Positions 8,418 through 17,610 of a stretch of 64,000 bases of DNA are shown one piece after another. The stretch lies in contig NZ_QRDZ01000021.1 of NCBI RefSeq assembly GCF_003386235.1, positions 62,001 through 126,000 on the forward strand, given 5' to 3'. The notes under the pieces were generated by a model, which worked only from the letters and a program-made list of their open reading frames with translations, was not told the origin of the DNA and did no database searches. This DNA comes from Cohnella phaseoli (GTDB lineage: Bacteria > Bacillota > Bacilli > Paenibacillales > Paenibacillaceae). The translations under genes were made by a program, and so were the position numbers. Position 1 is the stretch's first letter. Every line of letters begins with the position of its first letter.

Positions 8418-9356
8418 ATGCTGTCTCCCTTTGCAATAACACAACCAGTAGCGTCAAGCCGAAAGCGGGGATGCCTTATGAATTCCGGTAAGAAAAACGG
8501 GTTGATCGAGCTTTCGTTCATCGGACCTGCTCTGATCTTGTTCCTTATCATTGTAGTATGGCCGTTCGTCAGCTCGCTCTACTATTCTTTCACGCAATGG
8601 GATGGGATTACGAACCCGGTATTTATCGGATTCGACAACTTCGTCAACCTGTTCAAGGAAGAGAGCTTCACAATCGCGCTTAAGAATACGTTCGTGTTCG
8701 CCCTGGCGGGTCTGCTGATCAGTAATGTTCTAAGTCTGCTGCTCGCTCTGGCGTTAAATCGCGCGGGGAAAATGCAGTCCGCGCTGCGCACGATTTTTTA
8801 CTTGCCGGGAGTCGTCAGCTTTGTGACGATGTCGATCGTATGGACGCTAATCTATCATAACGACGGGGCGATTAATCAGCTGCTGCGATCGCTGGGCCTA
8901 CCGTCGCTTGCGAGAGAATGGTTTGGCAATTATGATACCGTCGTTCCCGCGTTGATCGTAATCATGGTCTGGGGCGGCGTCGGCTTCGGGGTTATCGTAT
9001 TTCTGGCCGGGCTAAACTCCATCCCGGCCGAACTCTATGAAGCCTCCGAATTGGACGGGGCAGGAGCATGGGCCAGGTTTAAGGCGATTACGTTCCCATT
9101 GCTGATGCCGTCGATTACGATCGTAACCTTTCTGGGACTGACAACGACGCTCAAGTTGTTCGATCTTCCGTTTATTATGACCAACGGCGGTCCGGGCGAC
9201 GCCTCCAACACGATCGCCATGATCATCTACAAGCAGGCGTTCAGCTATAGTAACTATGGATACGCGACGGCAGGAGGAGTGCTCTTGTTCCTGTTCGTTG
9301 CTATCGTTTCCATCCTGCAGCTGAAGATGACGACGAGCAGGGAGGTACAGCTCTGA
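8418..9356 (+). CDS. Sugar ABC transporter permease (MalF/UgpA-like)
   Basis: Binding-protein-dependent permease with six membrane spans; the EAA loop is seen as ELYEASELDGAGAWARFKAITFPLLMP. The ATG at 8418 gives 312 residues and has GGGAGG 7 bases upstream. An in-frame ATG at 8478 (292 residues, starting MNSGKKNGLIE) agrees better with the usual length of the family, so the true start is one of these two. Its stop shares one base with the next start (TGATG). It forms a heterodimeric channel with the product of 9356. Confidence 0.88.
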   Translation: MLSPFAITQPVASSRKRGCLMNSGKKNGLIELSFIGPALILFLIIVVWPFVSSLYYSFTQWDGITNPVFIGFDNFVNLFKEESFTIALKNTFVFALAGLLISNVLSLLLALALNRAGKMQSALRTIFYLPGVVSFVTMSIVWTLIYHNDGAINQLLRSLGLPSLAREWFGNYDTVVPALIVIMVWGGVGFGVIVFLAGLNSIPAELYEASELDGAGAWARFKAITFPLLMPSITIVTFLGLTTTLKLFDLPFIMTNGGPGDASNTIAMIIYKQAFSYSNYGYATAGGVLLFLFVAIVSILQLKMTTSREVQL

Positions 9357-10207
9357 TGAACTCTTCCGCTGCTGCGGCGAATAAGAGACGGAGAACGGGA
9401 AGCACGGCTGCGCAAGCCGCTTCGTATTTGTTGGCGCTCGTGTTTCTTGCCCCGTTTCTCTTATTTTTCCTGAATACGTTCAAAGACAAAGATCATATTT
9501 TCGACGCGTTCCATATGCCGGATCTAACGAATTTCGACAACTATACGAAAATGTTCAAAAACACAGATTTTACGGCCTCCTTGCTGCTGACGATTTTCAT
9601 TTGCGTCGCTACGCTGTTTTTCATCGTCCTGTTCTCTTCGTTGGCCGGGTATATGATTAGCCGATCCAATCGGAAGATGATCAAAATGCTATATGTTCTG
9701 TTCGCGGCCGGCCAGATCATCCCTGCGCAGACCAGCATGCTGCCGCTCTACAAGCTGGGGGTCGCCACGCAAATGATCAACACGGTGCCCTATCTGATTA
9801 TCATTTACGTCGCAGGCGGTACGGCGTTCGCGTCGCTGTTTTTCGCCGCATTTACGAAGACCATCCCTTACGCGCTGGAGGAGTCGGCTTTCATCGACGG
9901 CTGCGGACGGTATGAGACGTTCTTCCGCATCATTTTTCCGCTGCTGATGCCTGCGACGGCGACGATCGTTACGACGACAATCTACTGGTACTGGAACGAT
10001 TTCCAGGGCCCGTTGATCTACTTGAATTCAACGAAGGTCGCACCGCTTATGATGTCCATCTATTCGTTCATGGGGTCTAACAATACGGTAGACTGGGGAC
10101 CGGTATATGCCTTATGTTTCGTTTCCGCGATCCCAATGATCCTTTTCTTTCTGTTGACTCAACGCTACTTGCTCAAAGGGATGGTTGTCGGTTCGGTCAA
10201 AGGCTAG
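9356..10207 (+). CDS. Sugar ABC transporter permease (MalG/UgpE-like)
   Basis: 283 residues with six membrane spans and the EAA loop ALEESAFIDGCGRYETFFRIIFPLLMP. Its start overlaps the stop of the preceding permease by one base, with GGGAGG upstream, indicating translational coupling. No ATPase gene is in the operon; in Firmicutes such importers share a housekeeping MsmX-type ATPase encoded elsewhere. This is the last gene of the importer before a hairpin and a cre site. Confidence 0.9.
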   Translation: MNSSAAAANKRRRTGSTAAQAASYLLALVFLAPFLLFFLNTFKDKDHIFDAFHMPDLTNFDNYTKMFKNTDFTASLLLTIFICVATLFFIVLFSSLAGYMISRSNRKMIKMLYVLFAAGQIIPAQTSMLPLYKLGVATQMINTVPYLIIIYVAGGTAFASLFFAAFTKTIPYALEESAFIDGCGRYETFFRIIFPLLMPATATIVTTTIYWYWNDFQGPLIYLNSTKVAPLMMSIYSFMGSNNTVDWGPVYALCFVSAIPMILFFLLTQRYLLKGMVVGSVKG

Positions 10208-10220
10208 GTGTTAAATTTAG

Positions 10221-10250
10221 GGGGATAGTCGGCAGTATGCCGTATCCCTT
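10221..10250 (+). terminator. Intercistronic hairpin after the permease gene
   Basis: GGGATA/TATCCC outer arms and CGGCA/TGCCG inner arms with loop GTA form a stem between the importer and the secreted beta-helix gene. There is no real T-run, so it may be an attenuator or mRNA 3' end stabiliser rather than a full terminator. Confidence 0.4.
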
Positions 10251-10260
10251 CAGTACGAAT

Positions 10261-10274
10261 TGAAAGCGTTATCT
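10261..10274 (+). promoter_or_regulatory. cre site (CcpA operator)
   Basis: TGAAAGCGTTATCT matches 13 of 14 positions of the consensus TGWAANCGNTNWCA. It lies 23 bases before the start of the secreted beta-helix gene, in a roadblock position downstream of the importer, and suggests catabolite repression of the extracellular enzymes. Confidence 0.6.
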
Positions 10275-10296
10275 TACTCTGTGGAGGTCGAAACCT

Positions 10297-13200
10297 ATGA
10301 AACGAATTTCATTGCTTTCTTTTTTTCTCGCCGGTTTGTTGAGTTTTAACCTAATTTTATCCGGTCATGTTCCTGCCGCCCATGCCGAAGATCCGGGAAC
10401 CGTCTATTATGTCAGCCAGTCCGGGGGAGACGATGCCAACGACGGTCTGACGGAAGATACGCCATGGCAAACGCTTGCGAAAGTGTCGGGAATGACATTC
10501 GAACCCGGAGACCGGATTTTGTTGAAGGCGGGGGAGAGGTGGACGAATGAAACATTAGTCCTCCATGGCAGCGGTACGGCGACGAATCCGATCACCTTGT
10601 CCGCATACGGTATCGGAAGCAAACCGGTAATTTCCCCGCAGATCGTCGATTCCTCGGCGATTACTCTTCATAACGAAGCCGGCTGGAAAGTGACGGGGCT
10701 TGAACTGGAGAAGGCGATGATGGGAATTAATCTGGAATACGACAATGTGTACAACATGGAATTCATCTGGCTGGAAGATCTGTTCATCCATGATATGGAC
10801 GATACGTATAATAGCAATCCCAACAAGTACAATCATTTCTCCGTAGGAATTGCCTGGATGGGCAATCAGGCCGCCTCGACTTTTCACCTGAAAAATATAA
10901 CGATGAAATCTATTGTTTTTGATCGCATCAATTCGCCGTTATGGCAGGGAGCCATATCCCGCCATACCAATTCCGCAGGATTCGGGATTAACGCCCGATT
11001 CGGCGACATTACGATTCAAGATCTCACTTCGACCAATTCCAAGCAGTGGGGCTATAATTTCAACTTTATGGTCAACGCGACGGTAACCGACATCAGCACT
11101 TCGAATGTGGGAATTGTCAGTGCGGACAGCGATGGAGTAAATCCTTACGGGATCGGAGGGATCGTCGTCGCGTATTCCAGAGACATGGTCTTCGACGGCG
11201 TGAACATCCACAATGTCAGCAAAGGTGCGCAGGGATACGACGGCGTAGGATTCGATTTCGAGGGCGGTCTGGAGGCTTCGAATATTATGCTGAGGAACGC
11301 CGTCATCGACGGCACGGACGGCGCAGGTCTCATGATCTTCAATAACGGCGGCGTCGGCGGAACGGCAGGTGCGTATGCCGACACAGTGACGATAACGAAT
11401 TTTGGCAGAAGCCCGGGCAATTCCAGCGGCGGCATCAAGTTCTTCCCCGATAGCGGAACGGGGACGATCAAGAACTCGACGATCGATCGGGGAAGCTCGA
11501 ACAGCCCGTTTATCGAAGGGCCGACGACTGGATTTACGCTCGAGAACATGACCTATATTCCCGACGTCAATCGGGCGGATTTCATCCGGATGGAAGACGT
11601 TCTGGCAGGCAATTGGAGAGACCGATTCGGCAAGGAAGGCTACCGGATAGAGCAAGGGGAGGACAAGCTGCCGGATTATGTGGAATTCGCCGTAAGCGGG
11701 CAAACGGACAGCGTCGTATGGGAAACCGACAGTGCGGACTATCGGGCTCTTACCGATGCGAAAGGCGAGCACAGGAGGGCTGCAGCCGTATATGCCGACC
11801 GAGGAGCGGAACTGGTTTACGATCTCAACCTGAAGGACGGTCTTGTCCATCAAATTGCGCTGTATATGGTGGACTGGAACAGATCGGGTCTGAAACAGAA
11901 AGTTTGGGTTGAAGGTGCCGGCGGAGAGGTCTTGATCGCGGAGAAGGAAATTTCCGATTTCGGCGAAGGCAAGTACTATGTGTTCAATGCGGCTGGTCCG
12001 GTGAAGGTGAAAACCACAGTTGTGGAAGGAGAGCGCGCGGTGATCAGCGGCGTTTTCTTCGGTGCAAGCAAGGCGACGGCGCCCATGACCGTTAACAAGA
12101 CCAGCGCTGCGCCGAAGCTTGACGGCAACGTGGGTTCGGAAGAATGGAGCTCTGCCGACATCATTGAGATGAGCTACGAGAAGCAGGTCGCCAATGGCGA
12201 CGGCAGCCTGATCGGAGGAGGCGCGCACACGGATTTGACCGGCGAGCTCAGACTGATCTGGGATCGGTTTGGTCTGTATTTGGCGGGAGAAGTAAAGGAT
12301 AGCGAGTACTTCAATCCCTACGGGACGGGAGATCCGTTGAATAACAACGATGTGATTCAGGTGACGCTTGATCCGCTTAACAAGAAGACCAGCGGTACGG
12401 CCGACGCTTACATTTTCGATTTCGTTCCAACCTCGGGAGCCGATCATTCAGGGGCCGGAACATGGTTCGAGCATTGGAAATGGGGAAGTTCCGATTACCG
12501 GGCAGGCGTGAAGGTTGCGGGTAAGCTGACAGGAGACGGTTATGCATTGGAAGCCTTCATCCCCTGGGACGCATTGAAGAAAAACGGAGAGTCTTTCCAA
12601 GTCGTCCCGGGCATGAAAATGGGCATAGGTCTAATGATCGGAGATTTCAAGGCTAACGGTCAATTGAAGGGCATTCTGACCAACTTCGGACAAGGCGAAA
12701 ATGCGATTGGAGACGCTTCCGCTTATCGCACCGTAATCTTCGCGGAGAAACAGGAGGCCGATGCGGTCGTCTCCCGCGGCAAAATCATTACGGCTTCTAG
12801 CAACAATGCGCCCAGTTCCTCGCCTTTGATGGCAATCGACGGCAATGAAGCGACTTCCTGGGTAGCCGCCAACGGAGACTTGCCGCAATGGCTGGAGGTG
12901 GACTTGGGCAGAGCCTACAGCTTGAGCGGAATCGATCAGCTGTTCCTGACGAACGATCCTTGGAAATATACCGTTCAAGGCTCTCTTAATGGAGAAGACT
13001 GGACGACGATCGTAGATCAGACGGCGAATACCGAACAGGGGCCGTCGTTCACGCATGCGGTCGAGGGAACTTACCGCTATGTAAAGCTCACAATGATCGA
13101 AGGCTGGGGCAATTGGGCTACGGCCAAGGAGTTCAAAGTCTATACGAATGAAGCGATTCTCACGTCATCGGCTTACGAGATCGATGACGAGCGAATGACC

Positions 13201-13746
13201 GTGTCCGGCGTACCGACCGGAGAAGCGGTCGATACGTTTAAGAGTAAGCTGGCTGTCGTGAACGCAACGTTCGCTCTGTACAAGGCGGATGGATCAACTC
13301 TTGTTACCAGCGGCAAGCTGGAGAACGGAATGAAGCTCGTGCTCACGTCGACGGAAGGTCTCGGCGCCGTCGTTTACACTGTGAAGACGAATGCGGAATA
13401 TTCGATCGATTCTTCCTTCAAAGTCGGGAGCGTGACGAATCCGGCTGTGCTTGCAGGAGGTCAATTGCTGACCGGCAACGCCCAATTTACCAATCTGTCG
13501 AATGCCAGCCGTACGATCACGATGGTCGTTGGGCTATACGATCATACAGGAACGGACGGAGCATTGGTCAGCTTCTCGTACAATACGAGAACTCTGGCGC
13601 CGGGCGAAACGGGCTCCTTGTCCGCCGGCTTTAAGCTGCCGGAAGCGATTGCCGGCTACAAGGCCAAAATCTTCGTGATCGGCGGCAGCGATCTAATGGC
13701 CCCGTCGGCGGTGCTTAGCGAAGCGGCAGTCCTGACTTCAGAATAA
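10297..13746 (+). CDS. Secreted multidomain parallel beta-helix protein (putative polysaccharide-active)
   Basis: 1149 residues with a cleavable signal peptide ending near AHA-ED. Residues ~35-430 are a right-handed parallel beta-helix of the pectate-lyase/chondroitinase-like type (TVYYVSQSGGDDANDGLT, then turns such as GVGFDFEGGLEASNIMLRN). Residues ~590-780 look like a CBM9/DOMON-type sugar-binding module (APKLDGNVGSEEW ... DAYIFDFVPT). Residues ~800-930 are an F5/8 type C (discoidin) module (SSPLMAIDGNEATSWVA). A C-terminal beta-sandwich region of ~200 residues follows. GGAGG lies upstream of the ATG. It is a paralogue of 15430-17610. Whether it is a lyase or a hydrolase cannot be told; the substrate is unknown. 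Confidence 0.82.
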   Translation: MKRISLLSFFLAGLLSFNLILSGHVPAAHAEDPGTVYYVSQSGGDDANDGLTEDTPWQTLAKVSGMTFEPGDRILLKAGERWTNETLVLHGSGTATNPITLSAYGIGSKPVISPQIVDSSAITLHNEAGWKVTGLELEKAMMGINLEYDNVYNMEFIWLEDLFIHDMDDTYNSNPNKYNHFSVGIAWMGNQAASTFHLKNITMKSIVFDRINSPLWQGAISRHTNSAGFGINARFGDITIQDLTSTNSKQWGYNFNFMVNATVTDISTSNVGIVSADSDGVNPYGIGGIVVAYSRDMVFDGVNIHNVSKGAQGYDGVGFDFEGGLEASNIMLRNAVIDGTDGAGLMIFNNGGVGGTAGAYADTVTITNFGRSPGNSSGGIKFFPDSGTGTIKNSTIDRGSSNSPFIEGPTTGFTLENMTYIPDVNRADFIRMEDVLAGNWRDRFGKEGYRIEQGEDKLPDYVEFAVSGQTDSVVWETDSADYRALTDAKGEHRRAAAVYADRGAELVYDLNLKDGLVHQIALYMVDWNRSGLKQKVWVEGAGGEVLIAEKEISDFGEGKYYVFNAAGPVKVKTTVVEGERAVISGVFFGASKATAPMTVNKTSAAPKLDGNVGSEEWSSADIIEMSYEKQVANGDGSLIGGGAHTDLTGELRLIWDRFGLYLAGEVKDSEYFNPYGTGDPLNNNDVIQVTLDPLNKKTSGTADAYIFDFVPTSGADHSGAGTWFEHWKWGSSDYRAGVKVAGKLTGDGYALEAFIPWDALKKNGESFQVVPGMKMGIGLMIGDFKANGQLKGILTNFGQGENAIGDASAYRTVIFAEKQEADAVVSRGKIITASSNNAPSSSPLMAIDGNEATSWVAANGDLPQWLEVDLGRAYSLSGIDQLFLTNDPWKYTVQGSLNGEDWTTIVDQTANTEQGPSFTHAVEGTYRYVKLTMIEGWGNWATAKEFKVYTNEAILTSSAYEIDDERMTVSGVPTGEAVDTFKSKLAVVNATFALYKADGSTLVTSGKLENGMKLVLTSTEGLGAVVYTVKTNAEYSIDSSFKVGSVTNPAVLAGGQLLTGNAQFTNLSNASRTITMVVGLYDHTGTDGALVSFSYNTRTLAPGETGSLSAGFKLPEAIAGYKAKIFVIGGSDLMAPSAVLSEAAVLTSE

Positions 13747-13761
13747 AGGAGAGAATGCCCG

Positions 13762-15378
13762 ATGAGAAAAAGGATACTAGCCATATTGGCGGCATTGCTC
13801 TTGTTTACCGCCCCGGGATTCGCAGGAGCGGCGGAAGAGGATGAATTGGCCGTTTCCATTCGTTCTTCCGACTTGTCAGTTACCGTTAAGGGACGTTTAG
13901 CCGCCGCGGCTAACCAGGATGTCCTGATTACGGTTATCGATCCGGACGGCAAGTTGGCTTATTTCAATCAGACGAAGAGTGATGCGCAGGGAAGCTTCCA
14001 GTTTGTCTATCAGTCCCAAGCCTTGGAGGCGGGTTCGTACAGGATTAGCGCGATCGGTTATTCTTCCGGCCCCAATGCTCCCCGACTGGAGACGCTCTAC
14101 ACGTACACTGAATCCTCCGTCGTTCCCGGGGGGCCTCCGGTTCAGCCCCCGGCACAACCAGGAGCGGTTACGGAAGCGCTTCTTGAGTTGACTTCCACAG
14201 GCGGGGTTATCTTGAAGCCTCCCGCCGTTTATGACGAAGCGGGTCGGTCGTCGCAGCTTTCCATCGCGGCGACACTGTTCCGTCAAGCGGTACAACTGGC
14301 CAAGCCGGACGACCAGGGAGTCAGGCATTTGATCGTGCGCATGCAGACGGCTCCTGGCGCGCAGGCATATCGGATCAAACTGCCCTCCGAAGCGCTGAGC
14401 GCGGAGGACAGAGGGGTGAGCTGGACGTTGTCCACACCTCACGGAAACTTGGTTGTATCCGGGGATATGCTTCATGACTTGAAGCTCAAGGCCGCCGATG
14501 TCGTGGAATTCTCTTTTTCCTTGCAGGAATGGAAGGATCGGGACAGCGTCTTGACGGAGGGGATCGGCGACAGGCCTGTGCTGGAATTGAATATGAGCGT
14601 CAACGGCCAGCGGGTTCATTGGCAGAATAACCGGTCGTCCGCCCGCGTGACGATTCCATATACGCCTTCTTCGCACGAGTCGCTCAGTCCGGAGAAGCTT
14701 GTCGTCTGGTACATCGACGAGTCCGGGAAAGCCGTGGTCGTCTCTAACGGACGATACGATGCGTCGCGGTCAGGCATGACCTTCCGGACGAAGCATTTCA
14801 GTTCCTTCGCTATCGCCTATAGCGCCAAAAGCTTCGCCGATTTGACCGGAGTGCCTTGGGCCAGGAAATCCGTGGAGGCGCTTGCCGGCAAAGGAATCGT
14901 GAACGGCCTGTCTGCGAGCCGTTACGGACCGGACTTGCCGGTGAAGAGAGCGGACTTCCTCGTGTTGTTAATGAAGACGCTGGAGCTCGCAGATGGAGAG
15001 GGAGCCCGTAGCCAGTTCTCCGATGTTCCGTCCTTCGCTTATTATGCGTCAGCGGTGCAGACGGCTAGAGAGCTTGGCATTGCCAAGGGGGATGCCGGCA
15101 ACCGTTTCAAGCCCGATGCCCCAATCACGAGACAGGAAATGGCCGTTCTGGCGTACCGCGCGCTTGCGGCCGCGAATGTCATTCTCCCGTCCGAAAGGGA
15201 CATGCTGGACGGTTACGAGGATGCGGCCAACCTTGCCGAATATGCCAAGGAAGGCGTCGCCGCGTTGACTGCCCAAGGGCTTATCCAAGGGGACGGTAAC
15301 AGGTTCAGACCAGGCTCGCTTACGAGCAGAGCGGAAGCGGCCGTATTCATTTATCGGCTTTACCAGCTGCAGGAGTAG
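13762..15378 (+). CDS. S-layer homology (SLH) domain surface protein
   Basis: 538 residues with a signal peptide (to about residue 23). Residues ~30-125 look like a beta-sandwich domain (VLITVIDPDGKLAYFNQT), followed by a Pro-rich linker at ~120-135 and a central domain ending in FSSFAIAY. The last ~175 residues hold three SLH motifs (FADLTGVPWARKSVEALAGKG, then FSDVPSFAYYASAVQTAREL, then YEDAANLAEYAKEGVAAL), which bind pyruvylated secondary cell wall polymers. It starts 15 bases after the preceding gene and is followed by a second beta-helix gene, so it may anchor or organise these enzymes on the cell surface; that role is inference. Confidence 0.88.
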   Translation: MRKRILAILAALLLFTAPGFAGAAEEDELAVSIRSSDLSVTVKGRLAAAANQDVLITVIDPDGKLAYFNQTKSDAQGSFQFVYQSQALEAGSYRISAIGYSSGPNAPRLETLYTYTESSVVPGGPPVQPPAQPGAVTEALLELTSTGGVILKPPAVYDEAGRSSQLSIAATLFRQAVQLAKPDDQGVRHLIVRMQTAPGAQAYRIKLPSEALSAEDRGVSWTLSTPHGNLVVSGDMLHDLKLKAADVVEFSFSLQEWKDRDSVLTEGIGDRPVLELNMSVNGQRVHWQNNRSSARVTIPYTPSSHESLSPEKLVVWYIDESGKAVVVSNGRYDASRSGMTFRTKHFSSFAIAYSAKSFADLTGVPWARKSVEALAGKGIVNGLSASRYGPDLPVKRADFLVLLMKTLELADGEGARSQFSDVPSFAYYASAVQTARELGIAKGDAGNRFKPDAPITRQEMAVLAYRALAAANVILPSERDMLDGYEDAANLAEYAKEGVAALTAQGLIQGDGNRFRPGSLTSRAEAAVFIYRLYQLQE

Positions 15379-15429
15379 ACGAACTTCGGCGCTGATACAT
15401 CTATCCGACTGACAAAGGGAGGCTCTACT

Positions 15430-17610
15430 ATGTCGAGCAAGCGTCAAATGCTGGGGATGTTGTTTTTCGCTGCCGCATTCGTTGCCGTTTTACTGTTGGT
15501 GAAACCTGGGGAGGCCAGCGCGGCCGTGTATTACGTCAACAATCAGAGCGGTTCCGGCTGCAACAATGCCGGGGCGGGAACGTCAACGGCTGCTCCTTGG
15601 TGCGATTTTACGCCAGTTAACGCCAAGACCTTTTCCGCCGGCGACCAAGTTCTACTCAAGAGCGGTGCAGCTTGGACCGGTCAGACATTGAATCTTCAAG
15701 GGGAAGGTACGGCAAGCCAGCCTATTCTGTTGTCCTCCTACAGTACGGGGAACAAGCCGATCATTGCTCCCGGAACGATAGATTCGATTGCCATTCTCCT
15801 AAATGGTAAGGGGGGTTGGAAAATCGCCAATCTCGAATTGTCTAACGCATGGGAAGGGATCAGGCTTCAATATGATCATGTTTATAATAAGGATTATATT
15901 TGGATCGAGAATTTGACGATCCGCAATATGACTTCGGCATACAACAGTGCGCCAACGTCTTATAATCACACCTCTGCCGGGATCAGCGTCAAGACGATGG
16001 CAGATGCGGTCTCCCCGCCTTATTCGGACAAGGTGAATGCGCCCGGGAGATTAACTGCCTTGACCAATCTGACGATCAAGAATGTCAATTTCTACAATTG
16101 CGATACGGCGACATGGTTCGGTGCGCCGGTTACCGGCTTTAATCCATCCGAGCACCTGTGGGTGAAGAAAGTCATCATGCAGGATTTAACGATCGATGGA
16201 GGAGGCATGTGGGGATTTAACGCTTTGTTTGTTGATGGAGGCGTCTTTACGAATCTGGTTGCGAAAAATATCGGAGGGGTGTCCAATCCGTTTGGGTCCG
16301 CTGGTTTTGTTATCGCCTACTCGAAGAACGTAGAAGTGATCGGCGGCGAAATCGTCAATGTGAGCCGACATCCCGACCAGAATTATGACGGCGTAGGCTT
16401 CGACTTCGAGGGCGTCGGGAAGAACATATCGCTCCGCAACATGAACATTCGCAACACGGCAGGAGCAGGTATTTTCCACTATAACAATTCGGGTCTGCCG
16501 GACATCGATACCGTCATCGACAACAACATTGTGAGTCACTATGGCAACAATCCCGGCAACAGCAGCGAAGGGATTTATTTTGCCGGAGGCAGCGGCATCG
16601 TAACGAACAACGTGTTCAACAACAGTTTTGCTCGCAGTACGTATGGGGGAAGTTACGGAGAATTTGTGTTTGCGAAAAATACGGCGAACACGGTAAGCCC
16701 AAGCTTCGTGCCGGTGCCTCCATCGGTCATTGGAGCTCCTGCGGGTACCGGGCTGGTGACGTCGCAAGTGCCGGGAACGCTCCGCAATGACAGCAACGGG
16801 GAAGTCGGCTTCAAATTTACGACGGGTGCTACGGAGATTACCCTGCAAGGATTGGGCAGGAAGGCGGTGGCCGGAAATTACAAGACACATACGCTCAAGC
16901 TGCGAAAGGACAGCGACAAGTCGTTGGTCGGAGCGTGCAGCGTCAGCACTTCGACCGCTGTTCCGGATTCGCAAGGTTATCAATACTGCAAGCTGGCTGC
17001 AAACGTCAGTCTGCAGCCAGCCACGTCATATTTGCTAACCAGCACCGAAGATTACGGCGGAGATTACTGGCATAGCGACGATACGACGATCGCGCTTGGG
17101 ACAGGGACGGTGAACGGATCTATCTATAACAATGGCGGCGGATGGAGCAGCGGGATTGCCGGCAATCGCGCGTATGGTCCGGTGACGCTCTTGTATACGT
17201 TAACGAATATAGCCAGGAGCGGCACGGCAGCGGCATCCGGTACGGATACCGCCAACGGGTATGCGGCTTCCAAAGTCAACGACGGCATTGCTTCGACCGA
17301 TTTTAACGGTTGGGCAAGCGCATCGCCTGCAATGCCGCAATGGATTGAGATCGACTTTGGCTCAAATAAAACCTTCGGCCGGGTGGAGCTGTATACGACA
17401 AGCGGGTACGAGCTCAGAGGGTACCAGATCCAGGTGTGGAACGGTTCATCCTGGGTAAACGCTTTCCCGGCTGTGACCGGCAATTCATCCGCGCACCGGA
17501 CACATACGTTCGCTGCCGTGACCGGCTCCAAAATTCGCGTGTATAGCACTCAGGGCGACGCTGCAAGCAGCTACGCCCGGGTGAACGAACTGGAGGTTTA
17601 TAGCTACTAA
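15430..17610 (+). CDS. Secreted beta-helix protein with DUF4082-like and F5/8 C domains
   Basis: 726 residues with a signal peptide ending near GEASA-AVYY. Residues ~30-430 form a parallel beta-helix clearly related to that of 10297-13746 (shared pattern YDHVYNKDYIWIENLTIRNM versus YDNVYNMEFIWLEDLFIHDM). Residues ~445-590 resemble a DUF4082-type beta domain (GFKFTTGATEITLQGLGRKA). Residues ~595-726 are an F5/8 type C module (IEIDFGSNKTFGRVELYT). GGGAGG precedes the ATG by 8 bases. The last four bases overlap the convergent C40 peptidase gene. A polysaccharide lyase or hydrolase role is likely but unproven. Confidence 0.82.
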   Translation: MSSKRQMLGMLFFAAAFVAVLLLVKPGEASAAVYYVNNQSGSGCNNAGAGTSTAAPWCDFTPVNAKTFSAGDQVLLKSGAAWTGQTLNLQGEGTASQPILLSSYSTGNKPIIAPGTIDSIAILLNGKGGWKIANLELSNAWEGIRLQYDHVYNKDYIWIENLTIRNMTSAYNSAPTSYNHTSAGISVKTMADAVSPPYSDKVNAPGRLTALTNLTIKNVNFYNCDTATWFGAPVTGFNPSEHLWVKKVIMQDLTIDGGGMWGFNALFVDGGVFTNLVAKNIGGVSNPFGSAGFVIAYSKNVEVIGGEIVNVSRHPDQNYDGVGFDFEGVGKNISLRNMNIRNTAGAGIFHYNNSGLPDIDTVIDNNIVSHYGNNPGNSSEGIYFAGGSGIVTNNVFNNSFARSTYGGSYGEFVFAKNTANTVSPSFVPVPPSVIGAPAGTGLVTSQVPGTLRNDSNGEVGFKFTTGATEITLQGLGRKAVAGNYKTHTLKLRKDSDKSLVGACSVSTSTAVPDSQGYQYCKLAANVSLQPATSYLLTSTEDYGGDYWHSDDTTIALGTGTVNGSIYNNGGGWSSGIAGNRAYGPVTLLYTLTNIARSGTAAASGTDTANGYAASKVNDGIASTDFNGWASASPAMPQWIEIDFGSNKTFGRVELYTTSGYELRGYQIQVWNGSSWVNAFPAVTGNSSAHRTHTFAAVTGSKIRVYSTQGDAASSYARVNELEVYSY

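Noticed and set aside
10939..12447. 502-residue minus-strand open frame inside the beta-helix gene
   Set aside because: It is antisense to a well-supported secreted protein, has Arg/His-rich composition typical of GC-rich shadow frames, and no ribosome site.
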